Shown one piece after another: positions 1 to 9,297 of a DNA stretch of 64,000 bases. The notes beneath the pieces are model-generated. The model saw nothing but the letters and a program-made list of their open reading frames with translations, searched no databases and was not told the origin of the DNA. The stretch is from Candidatus Puniceispirillum sp. Lineage in GTDB: Bacteria > Pseudomonadota > Alphaproteobacteria > Caedimonadales > UBA1908. Location of the stretch: contig PNJU01000002.1 of the NCBI GenBank assembly GCA_013822015.1, positions 62,001 to 126,000 of the forward strand. Reading direction: 5' to 3'. Numbering within the stretch: position 1 is the stretch's first letter; every line of letters starts with the position of its first letter. The position numbers and the translations under genes are program-made.

Positions 1-774
1 TCATCGGGCCACAGCGTGCAAGATCCCTTCACTACCCATGACCCTAGATACGCTACTCTGACAGGGAGGGCCTTCCCCACACCTCGCCACATGTGCGAAC
101 CGGACACCTTACCATTGCCACAAAAACTCCACGCATACGCCGTTACTGCACTTGAAGAGGCAATCATCATGCAAAGCGCATGGCCTGAGCAATATCATGA
201 TGTCATGATGGGATCCTATGAATCCCCTCGCGAGCATGTTGTCTGGGATCTTGTGCTTTTTCTACAAAGACGCAATACCACTGGGACGTGCTTCTTCACA
301 CATTTAGAAATCCACGCAGACGCCCTGGATGCCTTAATAGCGCACCAGGATGGTCCCAAAATCTTGCAGGAAAACGCGGGTCTGATTTCTTTGGCACTTT
401 ACGGGCAAGCAGGGGAGAATACATATACAGCGCTCAGATACTTTCCCTATTTGAAACGACTAGACTTATCAAAATCACAGTTTCTTTCGTGGACAACGCC
501 GACATTGATAACGTGCATAAGTCATCTGCACGCCCTCCAGTCATTCACGGCGCCAGACCAATTATACGAATACATGATAGTCAACGCTGTCATTGTCGCA
601 AATAGCCCGTGCAGATCTGAGAAACCGCTGTGCGAAGACGCCCTCGGGCACTATCGAACACTTAGGGAGTTGTGCAAAACCATCAACGAAAATCATCGCA
701 AAAGGAGTGCATTCATGCTGACCATGCTCTTAACCGACTTAATGAGCGAGAACTCACAAGATGCGCCATCATAA
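1..774 (+). CDS. Leucine-rich-like repeat protein, 5' end outside window
   Basis: The frame is open from base 1, so the gene probably begins before the window; the first in-frame start is GTG at 16, with no clear ribosome site. From there 252 residues are visible, ending at TAA 772-774. Residues about 122-178 have a leucine-rich-repeat rhythm (for example YLKRLDLSKSQF near 145-156, flanked by two weaker copies). No signal peptide can be judged because the N-terminus may be missing. The C-terminal 50 residues look helical and charged. Function unknown; in host-associated bacteria such repeats often bind proteins, which is inference only. It does not resemble mdh, which often precedes sucC in alphaproteobacteria. 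Confidence 0.55.
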   Translation, partial: SSGHSVQDPFTTHDPRYATLTGRAFPTPRHMCEPDTLPLPQKLHAYAVTALEEAIIMQSAWPEQYHDVMMGSYESPREHVVWDLVLFLQRRNTTGTCFFTHLEIHADALDALIAHQDGPKILQENAGLISLALYGQAGENTYTALRYFPYLKRLDLSKSQFLSWTTPTLITCISHLHALQSFTAPDQLYEYMIVNAVIVANSPCRSEKPLCEDALGHYRTLRELCKTINENHRKRSAFMLTMLLTDLMSENSQDAPS

Positions 775-812
775 CCACGAAGCCTACACATGATTTTCTC
801 GCCCTTTTCCCT

Positions 813-853
813 TGATCGCACGCATGTTATAATGCGATCAGCATGCGTATAAT
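813..853 (+). promoter_or_regulatory. sucC promoter with inverted repeat
   Basis: An extended -10 element (TG at 825-826, TATAAT at 828-833) lies about 40 bases before sucC. It sits inside a perfect 8-base inverted repeat, TGATCGCA at 813-820 and TGCGATCA at 833-840. A second TATAAT is at 848-853, so the block GCATG..TATAATG occurs twice 20 bases apart. No good -35 is visible. The repeat could be an operator for the whole suc operon. Confidence 0.45.
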
Positions 854-871
854 GAAAGGCAGGGCAAAAAA

Positions 872-2041
872 ATGAAAATACATGAATATCAAGCCAAAGA
901 GCTGTTAAAAGCTTGTGGCGTACCGGTGCTGGCTGGGCGCATTGCCTACACGCCAGAAGAGGCCAAAGAGGCTGCCACCGCACTGGGGGGCAATGTCTGG
1001 GTCGTCAAAGCGCAAATCCACGCAGGTGGTCGCGGCAAGGGTGGCGGCATTAAGCTTGCAAAGTCCGTGGACGAAGTCGCCTCTTACGCCAAAGACATGT
1101 TGGGGATGCACCTTGTGACACCTCAAACGGGTCCCCAGGGTCAAGAAGTGCGCCGTCTTTATATCGAGCAAGGCTGCGCCCTTGAAAAAGAACTCTATTT
1201 CAGCCTTCTTGTTGACCGCGCCACAAGTCGGGTCAGCGCCATTGCGTCCTCCTGTGGTGGCATGGACATTGAAGAAGTTGCAGCCACCATGCCCGATAAG
1301 ATCATGACCATTGAGATTGATCCGGCCCTTGGACTCATGCCCTACCAAGCACGTAATATTGCCTTTGGCTTGGGGCTGGCGGGTAAGGCCGCCCTGCGCG
1401 CCGCCACCCTTTTTGAAGGATGTTACCGCACATTTATGGCCCATGATGCCTCGTTGGTGGAAATCAATCCTGTGGCGGTCACATCAAACGGGGACGTTTA
1501 CGCCCTTGACGCCAAGGTCACCTTTGAGGAAAACGCCCTTTTCCGTCACGAGTACTTGGAAGAGCTGCGTGACATTACGGAAGAGGATCCAACGGAGCGC
1601 GAGGCCTCCAAGCATTCACTCAGCTACATCAAGCTTGACGGCAATATTGGATGCCTCGTCAACGGTGCGGGTCTTGCCATGGCCACCATGGACGTGATCA
1701 AGCTTTATGGGGGTGAGCCTGCCAACTTCCTCGACGTGGGAGGAGGCGCGCCGCGTGAGCGTGTAACAACAGCCTTCAAGCTGATCTTGGCCGACAAAAA
1801 CGTGGAAGGTATCCTCGTGAATATTTTTGGTGGCATTATGCGCTGCGACATCATTGCCGAGGGCATTGTGGCGGCCGCGCGCGATGTGGGCATGACGGTT
1901 CCCCTTGTTGTGCGCCTAGAGGGCACAAACGTTGATTTGGGTAAGAAAATTTTGGCCGAGTCTGGTCTTGCCATTATTCCTGCCAATGATTTGGGAGACG
2001 CGGCTGCGCGTATTGTGAAAGCTGTGAAGGAGGCCGCCTGA
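872..2041 (+). CDS. sucC: Succinyl-CoA synthetase beta subunit (ADP-forming)
   Basis: 389 residues, the normal family length. With SucD it converts succinyl-CoA, ADP and phosphate to succinate, ATP and CoA in the TCA cycle, in the cytoplasm. The N-terminal part (to about 235) is the ATP-grasp fold, with the typical start [12 protein letters not shown] and the glycine-rich AGGRGKGGG near 50; the C-terminal part is the CoA-ligase fold with FLDVGGGA near 288 and [10 protein letters not shown] near 318. ATG 872 follows a purine-rich AAAGGCAGGG. The stop is one base before sucD, so the two are translationally linked. First gene of a five-gene operon. Confidence 0.97.
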   Translation: MKIHEYQAKELLKACGVPVLAGRIAYTPEEAKEAATALGGNVWVVKAQIHAGGRGKGGGIKLAKSVDEVASYAKDMLGMHLVTPQTGPQGQEVRRLYIEQGCALEKELYFSLLVDRATSRVSAIASSCGGMDIEEVAATMPDKIMTIEIDPALGLMPYQARNIAFGLGLAGKAALRAATLFEGCYRTFMAHDASLVEINPVAVTSNGDVYALDAKVTFEENALFRHEYLEELRDITEEDPTEREASKHSLSYIKLDGNIGCLVNGAGLAMATMDVIKLYGGEPANFLDVGGGAPRERVTTAFKLILADKNVEGILVNIFGGIMRCDIIAEGIVAAARDVGMTVPLVVRLEGTNVDLGKKILAESGLAIIPANDLGDAAARIVKAVKEAA

Positions 2042-2042
2042 T

Positions 2043-2948
2043 ATGTCCGTTTTAATTGATCATACAACGCGCGTTATTTGCCAAGGTTTTACAGGTGCAC
2101 AAGGGACATTTCACAGCGAGCAAGCCATTGCCTATGGGACGAAAATGGTGGGCGGTGTCACACCCGGCAAAGGGGGGTCCACTCACCTTGATTTGCCTGT
2201 CTTTGACACAGTCGCCCAAGCCAGGGAAGCAACACAGTGCGACGCCTCCGTCATTTACGTGCCACCACCCTTTGCGGCGGATGCCATCCTTGAGGCCATT
2301 GACGCAGAAGTGCCCCTCATCGTGTGTATCACGGAAGGCATTCCCGTTCTTGATATGGTGAAGGTGAAGGACGCCCTCACCCGCTCAAAGTCCCGCCTCA
2401 TTGGTCCAAACTGCCCGGGTGTGATCACACCTGGCGCGTGTAAAATCGGGATTATGCCAGGTCACATCCATCAAGCGGGACGAGTTGGTATTGTGTCTCG
2501 CTCGGGGACCCTCACCTATGAAGCCGTCTGGCAGACAAGTCAGGTCCATCTGGGCCAGTCCAGCTGCATCGGTATTGGCGGTGATCCCATACCAGGCACA
2601 ACCTTTGTGGACTGTTTGGAGCTGTTTTTAGCCGATCCCCAATCTGAAGGCATCATCCTCATTGGTGAGATTGGCGGAAGCGCAGAAGAAGAAGCCGCTG
2701 ATTTTCTCATGCGCTCGAAAACGAAGAAGCCCGTTGTTGGCTTCATTGCGGGTGTGACGGCCCCTCCAGGTCGCCGCATGGGACATGCCGGCGCAATTGT
2801 CTCCGGCGGACACGGCACGGCCCAAGGCAAAATGGAAGCCCTGCGCCGGGCGGGCGTTGTGGTGGCGGACTCGCCTGCGGAGCTTGGACGCACCATGCTG
2901 GCGGCCTTTGAAAACAAGGTCCCCCACGCAGCAGGAACGCACAAGTAG
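2043..2948 (+). CDS. sucD: Succinyl-CoA synthetase alpha subunit
   Basis: 301 residues, partner of SucC. The N-terminal CoA-binding Rossmann domain carries GVTPGKGG near 39-45. The ligase domain carries the active-site histidine, H248 in [13 protein letters not shown], which is phosphorylated during the reaction, and the preceding [12 protein letters not shown] loop near 208. The start codon is two bases after the sucC stop. Sequence and length are ordinary for the family. It is followed by a 153-base gap holding a possible promoter before sucA. Confidence 0.97.
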   Translation: MSVLIDHTTRVICQGFTGAQGTFHSEQAIAYGTKMVGGVTPGKGGSTHLDLPVFDTVAQAREATQCDASVIYVPPPFAADAILEAIDAEVPLIVCITEGIPVLDMVKVKDALTRSKSRLIGPNCPGVITPGACKIGIMPGHIHQAGRVGIVSRSGTLTYEAVWQTSQVHLGQSSCIGIGGDPIPGTTFVDCLELFLADPQSEGIILIGEIGGSAEEEAADFLMRSKTKKPVVGFIAGVTAPPGRRMGHAGAIVSGGHGTAQGKMEALRRAGVVVADSPAELGRTMLAAFENKVPHAAGTHK

Positions 2949-2985
2949 ACGACGGATGTATAGCGAGATCCTGATCGATTTAGGA

Positions 2986-3014
2986 TTGGGAATAGAACCT
3001 ATGGCGTGTATAAA
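2986..3014 (+). promoter_or_regulatory. Possible internal promoter for sucA
   Basis: TTGGGA at 2986-2991 and TATAAA at 3009-3014 are 17 bases apart, inside the 153-base sucD-sucA gap. A transcript from here would start near 3021 and cover sucA-sucB-lpdA, so the E1-E2-E3 part could be expressed apart from sucCD. Confidence 0.4.
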
Positions 3015-3101
3015 AGGACACGTACATTGGTGCCCGCCACAAAGAGAGAAAGGACTCGCTATAAAATGACAAGAAGTGCGACAAAGGAGACCACATACGT
3101 T

Positions 3102-5918
3102 ATGGCACAACCATCCGAGACCCCCAGCCTAAACGGCGAGTTCCTTGAGGCACTGTATGAAGCGTGGGCCGCAAATCCCGCGTCTGTTGACCCGAGTTGG
3201 GCCGCGTACTTTACGGCCTATCCCGAAACCTTTCCGCCGCGCACGGGTGGGCCGAGCTGGACACCAAAGCCCCCTGCCCTAGTGCAGCCTAAGCAGACTG
3301 GTGCGCCGCTTGCTCCCACTGACGAGGCCATGCGCCATCTTTTGTGGGGCAGCATTCGGGCGCTGCGTCTGATTCGCGCATACAGGTCAGGTGGACATTT
3401 TGCCGCACAGCTTGATCCTCTGGGTATTGAAGGGGGGCGCACCCATCCAGAACTTGACCCAGCCTTTTACGGTTTTACAGCTGACGACATGGATCAAACC
3501 TTCGTTCTTGATGGCTCTTTAGGGATTGAAAAAGCAACCCTTCGTGAGATTTTGGACATCCTTAAGCGTACGTACGCCGACACCATTGGCGTTGAGTTCA
3601 CACACATCCAGAACCCCCAAGAAAAACACTGGATTCAGGAAAGGTGCGAAGCCCGTCACGCAAGCCTTACAGCAGATGAGAAAAAAGCGGCTCTTTTGTC
3701 TCTCACACGTGCGGAAGGCTTTGAGCGCTTTCTGGCCATTAAATATCCTGGCGCCAAGCGCTTCGGTCTGGAGGGAGGCGAAAGCCTGATCCCCGCCCTT
3801 GAAACCCTTTTTGAGGTGTCTGCAGCCAACGGTGTGCGTGAGGTTGTGCTGGGCATGCCCCATCGTGGTCGCCTCAATGTTTTGACCAACATTTTGGGCA
3901 AAGCGCCGCGCATTATCTTTTCTGAGTTTCAGGGGAAATCTGCCACGCCTGAAGACGTGCAAGGATCCGGTGATGTGAAGTACCACTTAGGAGCTTCTTC
4001 CGAACGCTCCTTCGGTGGGCAAACCTTGAAACTATCTTTAACCGCCAACCCTTCCCACCTTGAGGCCGTCAACCCTGTGGTTGTGGGGAAGGTGCGCGCC
4101 AAGCAACAACAGCGCGCTGACACGGCGCGTAAAGAGGTCATGGGCGTGCTCCTGCACGGCGACGCAGCCTTTGCTGGCCAAGGCCTTGTGGCAGAGACCC
4201 TTCTTTTGTCCGACCTTGCGGGCTACCGCACGGGTGGCACAATCCACTTTATTGTGAACAACCAGATTGGGTTCACAACCTCCCCCAATAAGTCACGCTC
4301 CTCACCCTACAGCTCCGACGTGGCGAAAATGGTGCAGGCGCCCGTCTTCCATGTGAACGGTGATGATGTGGAGGCCGTGATCTGGGTGTCACGCCTGGCC
4401 GCCGAATACCGTCAAACATTCCACCGCGATGTGGTCATTGACATGTTCTGCTATCGCCGCCATGGCCACAACGAGATGGATGAGCCTTCCTTTACCCAAC
4501 CTCTTATGTACGCGGCCATTGCCAAAAAGCCCACAACGCGCACGCTGTACGCCCAGGCGCTTGCCAGCCAAGGCGTCATCACACAAGAGGCGGCGCAAAC
4601 AGCGCTCGATGACAACCACGCGGCCCTTCAAAGCGAGTTTGACGCGGCTTCCTCCTTTACATCCTCTAAGGCGGACTGGCTGGAGGGTGTATGGTCGGGC
4701 ATTACTCAAAAGTGGCCCGAGGGTACTGAGCCCGAGACAGGTCTTTCCATGGAAGTCTTGCGCGCCCTTGGTAAGGAGCTCGTCGTGATTCCTGGTGACT
4801 TTGCCCTCAATGATAAACTTGCCCGCCTGTTTAAGACCAAGGAGCAAATGTTTACTTCAGGTGAAGGATTTGACTGGGCGACCGGTGAGGCCCTCGCATT
4901 TGGCGGCCTTTTGAAGGAAGGGTTTTCTGTGCGGCTGAGCGGTCAAGACTCAGGACGCGGGACTTTCTCCCACCGCCACGCGGTCTTGGTTGACCAAAAA
5001 AATGATGCAACCTACGTCCCCCTTGCCCATCTTGTGGACGCCAAAGGGCGTATTGAGATTGTAGACAGCCCCCTGGCGGAGGCGTCTGTCCTTGGATACG
5101 AGCTTGGATATACACTGGCGGATCCCCAGGCTTTGGTTATGTGGGAGGCGCAGTTTGGTGACTTCGCCAACGGCGCTCAAGTCATCTTTGACCAGTTTAT
5201 TGCGGCGGGTGAGGCCAAGTGGCTGCGCCTATCTGGTCTTGTCATGCTCTTGCCCCATGGATATGAGGGCCAGGGGCCTGAGCACTCCTCAGCGCGCCTT
5301 GAGCGCTATCTCCAGGCCTGTGCCCAGGACAACCTGATTGTGGCTAACTGCTCCACCCCCGCCAGTTATTTCCACATCCTGCGACGCCAACTGCACCGCC
5401 CCGTGCGCAAGCCACTCATCATCATGACACCAAAGTCTCTCCTGCGTGATAAGCGTGCGGCGTCCGCCCTTGCGGACTTTGGACCAGGCACCGCCTTCCA
5501 ACCCATTATCGCCGACCCACGCATGGATAAGATTCAACCCGCAAAAGTAAAGCGTATTATCATGTGCTCTGGTAAGGTATATTATGAGCTCATGGACGCC
5601 CTTACGGCCTCGAAAAATAACGAGATTCTGGTCCTGCGTCAGGAGCAGTTCTATCCCTATCCTGAGGCGCTCCTTGTGAAGATGCTTGCGCCTTACAAAG
5701 CGGCAGACGTCGTGTGGTGCCAAGAGGAGCCGGAAAACATGGGCGCATGGCACTTCATTGACAGGCGCTTGGAGAAAGTCCTTGTGGCCGCCCACTTTAA
5801 AAATCCGCGTCCGCGCTATGTGGGACGCCCGGAGGCTGCCGCGACCGCGGCGGGCCTCTTGTCCCGCCACAAAGCGGAAGAAGAGCGTTTTATTCAAGAA
5901 GCAATACGCTTGTTGTAA
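3102..5918 (+). CDS. sucA: 2-oxoglutarate dehydrogenase E1 component
   Basis: 938 residues from ATG 3102, chosen because AAGGAGA at 3084-3090 precedes it and the protein then begins with the conserved E1 head (NGEFLEALYEAW). In-frame upstream ATGs at 3006 and 3066 would add a non-conserved tail. The enzyme decarboxylates 2-oxoglutarate with thiamine diphosphate and passes the succinyl group to SucB. Visible family blocks: MPHRGRLNVL near 255, the HLGASSERSF and NPSHLEAVNP stretch, HGDAAFAGQG near 355 and the C-terminal GQDSGRGTFSHRH. Length matches the family (about 930-1000). Followed after 28 bases by sucB. Confidence 0.97.
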   Translation: MAQPSETPSLNGEFLEALYEAWAANPASVDPSWAAYFTAYPETFPPRTGGPSWTPKPPALVQPKQTGAPLAPTDEAMRHLLWGSIRALRLIRAYRSGGHFAAQLDPLGIEGGRTHPELDPAFYGFTADDMDQTFVLDGSLGIEKATLREILDILKRTYADTIGVEFTHIQNPQEKHWIQERCEARHASLTADEKKAALLSLTRAEGFERFLAIKYPGAKRFGLEGGESLIPALETLFEVSAANGVREVVLGMPHRGRLNVLTNILGKAPRIIFSEFQGKSATPEDVQGSGDVKYHLGASSERSFGGQTLKLSLTANPSHLEAVNPVVVGKVRAKQQQRADTARKEVMGVLLHGDAAFAGQGLVAETLLLSDLAGYRTGGTIHFIVNNQIGFTTSPNKSRSSPYSSDVAKMVQAPVFHVNGDDVEAVIWVSRLAAEYRQTFHRDVVIDMFCYRRHGHNEMDEPSFTQPLMYAAIAKKPTTRTLYAQALASQGVITQEAAQTALDDNHAALQSEFDAASSFTSSKADWLEGVWSGITQKWPEGTEPETGLSMEVLRALGKELVVIPGDFALNDKLARLFKTKEQMFTSGEGFDWATGEALAFGGLLKEGFSVRLSGQDSGRGTFSHRHAVLVDQKNDATYVPLAHLVDAKGRIEIVDSPLAEASVLGYELGYTLADPQALVMWEAQFGDFANGAQVIFDQFIAAGEAKWLRLSGLVMLLPHGYEGQGPEHSSARLERYLQACAQDNLIVANCSTPASYFHILRRQLHRPVRKPLIIMTPKSLLRDKRAASALADFGPGTAFQPIIADPRMDKIQPAKVKRIIMCSGKVYYELMDALTASKNNEILVLRQEQFYPYPEALLVKMLAPYKAADVVWCQEEPENMGAWHFIDRRLEKVLVAAHFKNPRPRYVGRPEAAATAAGLLSRHKAEEERFIQEAIRLL

Positions 5919-5946
5919 AGTTATATAAGAAGGAGCATTCAAAACC

Positions 5947-7194
5947 ATGGTAAACGCCGTTAAAGTTCCCCCCCTAGGAGAATCCGTGACCGAGGCCACC
6001 GTTGCAAAGTGGCTGAAAAAAGTTGGGGAAATGGTCAAGGCCGACGAAACCCTTCTTGAGCTTGAAACGGATAAGGTGACCTTGGAGGTGAACGCACCCG
6101 TGACGGGCGTCTTGACAAGTGTGTCTGCTGCAGAAGGCGCAACGGTGGGCGTGGGAGACTTACTGGGTGAGCTTGACGCCAGCGCCACCGCGTCTGCGCC
6201 ACAGGCTGCAGCCGCACCAGCACCTGCCCCCGTGGCACCAGCGCCCCAAGCAGCACCTGTGAGTGCCCCTGCCCCCATTGCAGCATCTCCAACGGCGCCA
6301 ACGGCTGCTTCTCTCGATCCAAAGCTTTCGCCAGCTGTGCGTAAAATCGCCGAAGAAAATGCGCTGAACCTGAGCGCCATAGCAGGCAGCGGCAAAGACG
6401 GGCGCCTCATTAAGGGGGATGTGCTTCAAGCGGTGGCAAGTGGCGCAGCGCCTTCCGTGAGCCCCTCAGTATCTGTGGCAAACGTCGCCCAAGGCCCCCT
6501 TGAAGAGCGCGTGAAGATGTCACGCCTGCGCCAACGTATTGCCGTGCGCTTGAAGGAAGCCCAAAATACCGCCGCCATGCTGACGACCTTTAACGAGATT
6601 GACATGGGCGCCGTCATGGCCACCCGCAAGCGATACCAGGAAGCTTTCGAGAAGAAGCATGGCGTAAAGCTTGGATTTATGTCCTTCTTTACAAAGGCCT
6701 GTGTTTTGGCTCTCAAAGAGATCCCAGCCATTAACGCCGAGATCCAGGGTGACGAAATTGTCTATAAGAACTATTACGATATCAGCGTGGCTGTGTCCTC
6801 GCCCCAGGGTCTAGTTGTGCCCGTTGTGCGCGGCGCAGATCACATGAGCTTTGCCGATGTTGAGAAAACCATTGGACTTTTGGGACGCAAGGCAAAGGAC
6901 GGCAAACTGTCCATGGAAGACATGACAGGCGGCACATTTACTATCACCAATGGCGGTATCTTTGGCTCTCTCATGTCGACCCCCATCCTCAATCCTCCCC
7001 AGTCAGGTATTCTGGGCATGCATAAGATTGAAGAGCGTCCCCGGGTTATTGACGGCAAAATTGAGATTCGCCCCATGATGTATGTGGCCCTGAGTTACGA
7101 CCACCGTTTGGTGGATGGCCGTGAGGCTGTGACTTTCCTCGTGCGGGTGAAAGAGTGCATTGAAGACCCAGAGCGCCTTCTCCTCGACATCTAA
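5947..7194 (+). CDS. sucB: Dihydrolipoyl succinyltransferase (E2 of 2-oxoglutarate dehydrogenase)
   Basis: 415 residues; AAGGAG at 5930-5935 sets ATG 5947. Domains in order: lipoyl domain (1-75) with the lipoylated lysine K43 in the ETDKVT motif; an Ala/Pro-rich flexible linker (about 78-118); the small E3-binding domain (about 122-158, [10 protein letters not shown]); and the catalytic acyltransferase domain (about 185-415) with H386 and D390 in [13 protein letters not shown]. It transfers the succinyl group from E1 to CoA and forms the core of the complex. The single lipoyl domain and the REAV ending favour the 2-oxoglutarate over the pyruvate enzyme, as does the position next to sucA. Confidence 0.97.
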   Translation: MVNAVKVPPLGESVTEATVAKWLKKVGEMVKADETLLELETDKVTLEVNAPVTGVLTSVSAAEGATVGVGDLLGELDASATASAPQAAAAPAPAPVAPAPQAAPVSAPAPIAASPTAPTAASLDPKLSPAVRKIAEENALNLSAIAGSGKDGRLIKGDVLQAVASGAAPSVSPSVSVANVAQGPLEERVKMSRLRQRIAVRLKEAQNTAAMLTTFNEIDMGAVMATRKRYQEAFEKKHGVKLGFMSFFTKACVLALKEIPAINAEIQGDEIVYKNYYDISVAVSSPQGLVVPVVRGADHMSFADVEKTIGLLGRKAKDGKLSMEDMTGGTFTITNGGIFGSLMSTPILNPPQSGILGMHKIEERPRVIDGKIEIRPMMYVALSYDHRLVDGREAVTFLVRVKECIEDPERLLLDI

Positions 7195-7222
7195 CAAAAA
7201 ATATAGAAAAGGAGCCCTTGTG

Positions 7223-8626
7223 ATGGCTGAATCCTTCGATTTGATTATTCTGGGCGCGGGACCCGGCGGCTATGTGGCAGCCATTCGCGCGGCCCAGCTA
7301 GGCATGAACGTCGCGTGCGTTGACGCGCGCGATACCTTGGGTGGCGTTTGCCTCAATGTGGGCTGTATTCCGTCAAAGGCACTCCTTGAGTCCTCCCATC
7401 TTTTCGTCCACACCCGCGATGATCTGGCGGGGCACGGGATCACAACCAAAGGGGTTTCCGTTGATTTGGGCAAGATGTTGGCGCGCAAGGATAAAGTTGT
7501 TGAAGACCTCACAAAGGGGATCACCTTTCTCTTTAAAAAGAACAAGGTCACCTTTGTGCAAGGTTACGCCTCTTTCACGAGCACCACGAGCGTCTTAGTT
7601 AAGGGGAAGGACGGGCCACGCGAGCTTTCGGCTCCCCGCATCATCATCGCAACGGGCTCTGCGCCAACGGAGCTGCCTGGTGTGACCATTGATGAGAAAA
7701 CCGTGGTTACCTCAACGGGCGCTCTAAACCTTGCCAAGGTGCCTGAGCACCTCGTCATTATCGGGGGCGGATACATTGGTTTGGAGATGGGCTCCGTTTG
7801 GCGGCGCCTGGGCGCAAAGGTCACGGTTATTGAGTATCTTGATTCCCTTGTGCCCTCCATGGACAAAGAGGTGTGCCTAGCGCTCACCAAGAGCCTCAAA
7901 AATCAGGGTATGGATTTCTTGCTGTCCACCAAAGTCGTGCGTGTGGACCAGACCAAAAAGGGCCTCACCGTTGTGACGACCCCTTCCCAAGGCGGCGTTG
8001 AGTCAACTTTGTCCTGTGATGTGCTCTTGTCATGTGCGGGAAGGCGCCCCTATACCCAAGGCCTAGATTTGGATAAAATTGGGCTATCCTTGGACGCGCG
8101 AGGTTTTATCCCTGTGAACCACGATTTTGCCACAAGCGTGCCTGGCGTTTACGCCATTGGAGACGTCATTGGCGGCGCCATGTTGGCCCACAAGGCGGAA
8201 GAAGAAGGCATTGCCTGCGTTGAAGGCATGGCGGGACAAAAGCCCCACGTGAACTACGGCGCCATTCCGGCCGTGATTTACACCTCTCCCGAGGTGGCTT
8301 CCGTGGGCAAGACCCAGGAGCAGCTGGCCCAGGAAGGCGTCCCCTTTACCGTTGGCAAGTTCCCCTTCTCCGCCAATAGCCGCGCCCGCGCCACTAGCGC
8401 AACGGAAGGATTTGTGAAGATTTTGGCCCACGCGCAAACGGACGAGGTTTTGGGTGTTCACATCATCCACACAGATGCTGGCACCCTCATTGCGGAAGCG
8501 GCTCTGGCCATGGAATACCGCGCCTCCAGCGAAGATATTGCCAGAACCTGCCATGCCCACCCCACAACAAGTGAGGCTGTGAAGGAAGCGGCCCTGTCTG
8601 CCCTGGGGCGCGCCATCCATATTTAG
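7223..8626 (+). CDS. lpdA: Dihydrolipoyl dehydrogenase (E3)
   Basis: 467 residues from ATG 7223, preceded by AAAAGGAG at 7208-7214. An in-frame start at 7160 inside sucB is rejected because FAD-binding begins directly after MAESFDLIILGAGPGG. The enzyme reoxidises lipoamide on SucB with FAD and NAD. The redox disulfide is C43/C48 in GGVCLNVGCIPSK; a second Rossmann motif (GGGYIGLEMG) lies near 185; the C-terminal dimer domain carries H446 and E451 in HPTTSE. Last gene of the suc operon; no convincing terminator follows, only a T-run near 8645. Confidence 0.96.
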   Translation: MAESFDLIILGAGPGGYVAAIRAAQLGMNVACVDARDTLGGVCLNVGCIPSKALLESSHLFVHTRDDLAGHGITTKGVSVDLGKMLARKDKVVEDLTKGITFLFKKNKVTFVQGYASFTSTTSVLVKGKDGPRELSAPRIIIATGSAPTELPGVTIDEKTVVTSTGALNLAKVPEHLVIIGGGYIGLEMGSVWRRLGAKVTVIEYLDSLVPSMDKEVCLALTKSLKNQGMDFLLSTKVVRVDQTKKGLTVVTTPSQGGVESTLSCDVLLSCAGRRPYTQGLDLDKIGLSLDARGFIPVNHDFATSVPGVYAIGDVIGGAMLAHKAEEEGIACVEGMAGQKPHVNYGAIPAVIYTSPEVASVGKTQEQLAQEGVPFTVGKFPFSANSRARATSATEGFVKILAHAQTDEVLGVHIIHTDAGTLIAEAALAMEYRASSEDIARTCHAHPTTSEAVKEAALSALGRAIHI

Positions 8627-8666
8627 GAGAAAGCCGCAGCGGATTGTTTTTTAAGCGCGAGCGCGT

Positions 8667-9158
8667 GTGCGGCGCTTGTTGATGCCTGCCCACAGGAACG
8701 GCACGTTGGAATTTGCAAAAATTGTGGCAGCTCTTTTTTTTGGCGACTCTCCTCAGTACCGGCACCATTTCTGTGACGGGCTTTTCTTGGGTTTGATGGC
8801 CTCCGTTTATCAAGGAAAAGAGAGTGATGACGATCTTGCAGGAATTCGCAAGGCCCTTGCCAAGGGCGCGGACATCAATTGCCGTGATTTATTGACTTGG
8901 ACGCCCTTGATGTATGCTGCCTACGGTGGATTTCCAAAAATTGCTCGTTTTCTCATTGAAAATGGTGCTCGTCAGGACTTAGAGATCACCGAAAGAGGTG
9001 GGCTTCAAAACTGGAAGGGCTATACAGCACCCAAGATTGCTGCCTACTACCTGCAGAAGAACAAAGATCTGCTAGGAATATGCAAGCCAGAAAGGCGTGA
9101 GGAATATACAAGGACAATTGCCAAGTACCAAGAACTGGTGGATATGCTACAGCGATAG
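8667..9158 (+). CDS. Small ankyrin-repeat protein
   Basis: 163 residues from GTG 8667; ATG 8682 or ATG 8796 are possible starts because no Shine-Dalgarno decides. The core (about residues 55-125) is ankyrin-like: KALAKGADINCRD, then LTWTPLMYAAYGGFPKIARFLIENGARQD written as two adjacent helices and a hairpin, followed by a degenerate third unit (YTAPKIAAYYLQ). No signal peptide is obvious, though residues 18-50 contain a weakly hydrophobic stretch. Ankyrin proteins bind other proteins and are frequent in intracellular bacteria. The partner is unknown. A hairpin follows at 9190-9218. Confidence 0.7.
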   Translation: MRRLLMPAHRNGTLEFAKIVAALFFGDSPQYRHHFCDGLFLGLMASVYQGKESDDDLAGIRKALAKGADINCRDLLTWTPLMYAAYGGFPKIARFLIENGARQDLEITERGGLQNWKGYTAPKIAAYYLQKNKDLLGICKPERREEYTRTIAKYQELVDMLQR

Positions 9159-9189
9159 TTTTTCCTTCAAAAGTATAGTTAAATACAAA

Positions 9190-9218
9190 TCCCAGACAGA
9201 CAGTTAGTTTGTCTGGGA
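9190..9218 (+). terminator. Hairpin after ankyrin gene
   Basis: TCCCAGACA at 9190-9198 pairs perfectly with 9210-9218; three more inner pairs (one G-U) leave a 5-base loop. No strong T-run follows, so it may be an incomplete terminator or an RNA-stabilising hairpin. Confidence 0.45.
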
Positions 9219-9238
9219 TATCTGCCTTTGAAAAAACA

Positions 9239-9268
9239 TTGACAATGGAGGACTGAAGAATATATAAG
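9239..9268 (+). promoter_or_regulatory. Strong sigma-70-like promoter
   Basis: Consensus TTGACA at 9239-9244, with TATATA at 9261-9266 (spacer 16) or TATAAG at 9263-9268 (spacer 18). It would start a transcript near 9274, about 25 bases before the next gene. Confidence 0.6.
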
Positions 9269-9297
9269 TAACGCTTCTTATATTACGAGTTTTACAT

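Noticed and set aside
3006-3101. Longer N-terminus of SucA from ATG 3006 or 3066
   Set aside because: The added residues are not typical of the family and a good AAGGAGA serves ATG 3102.
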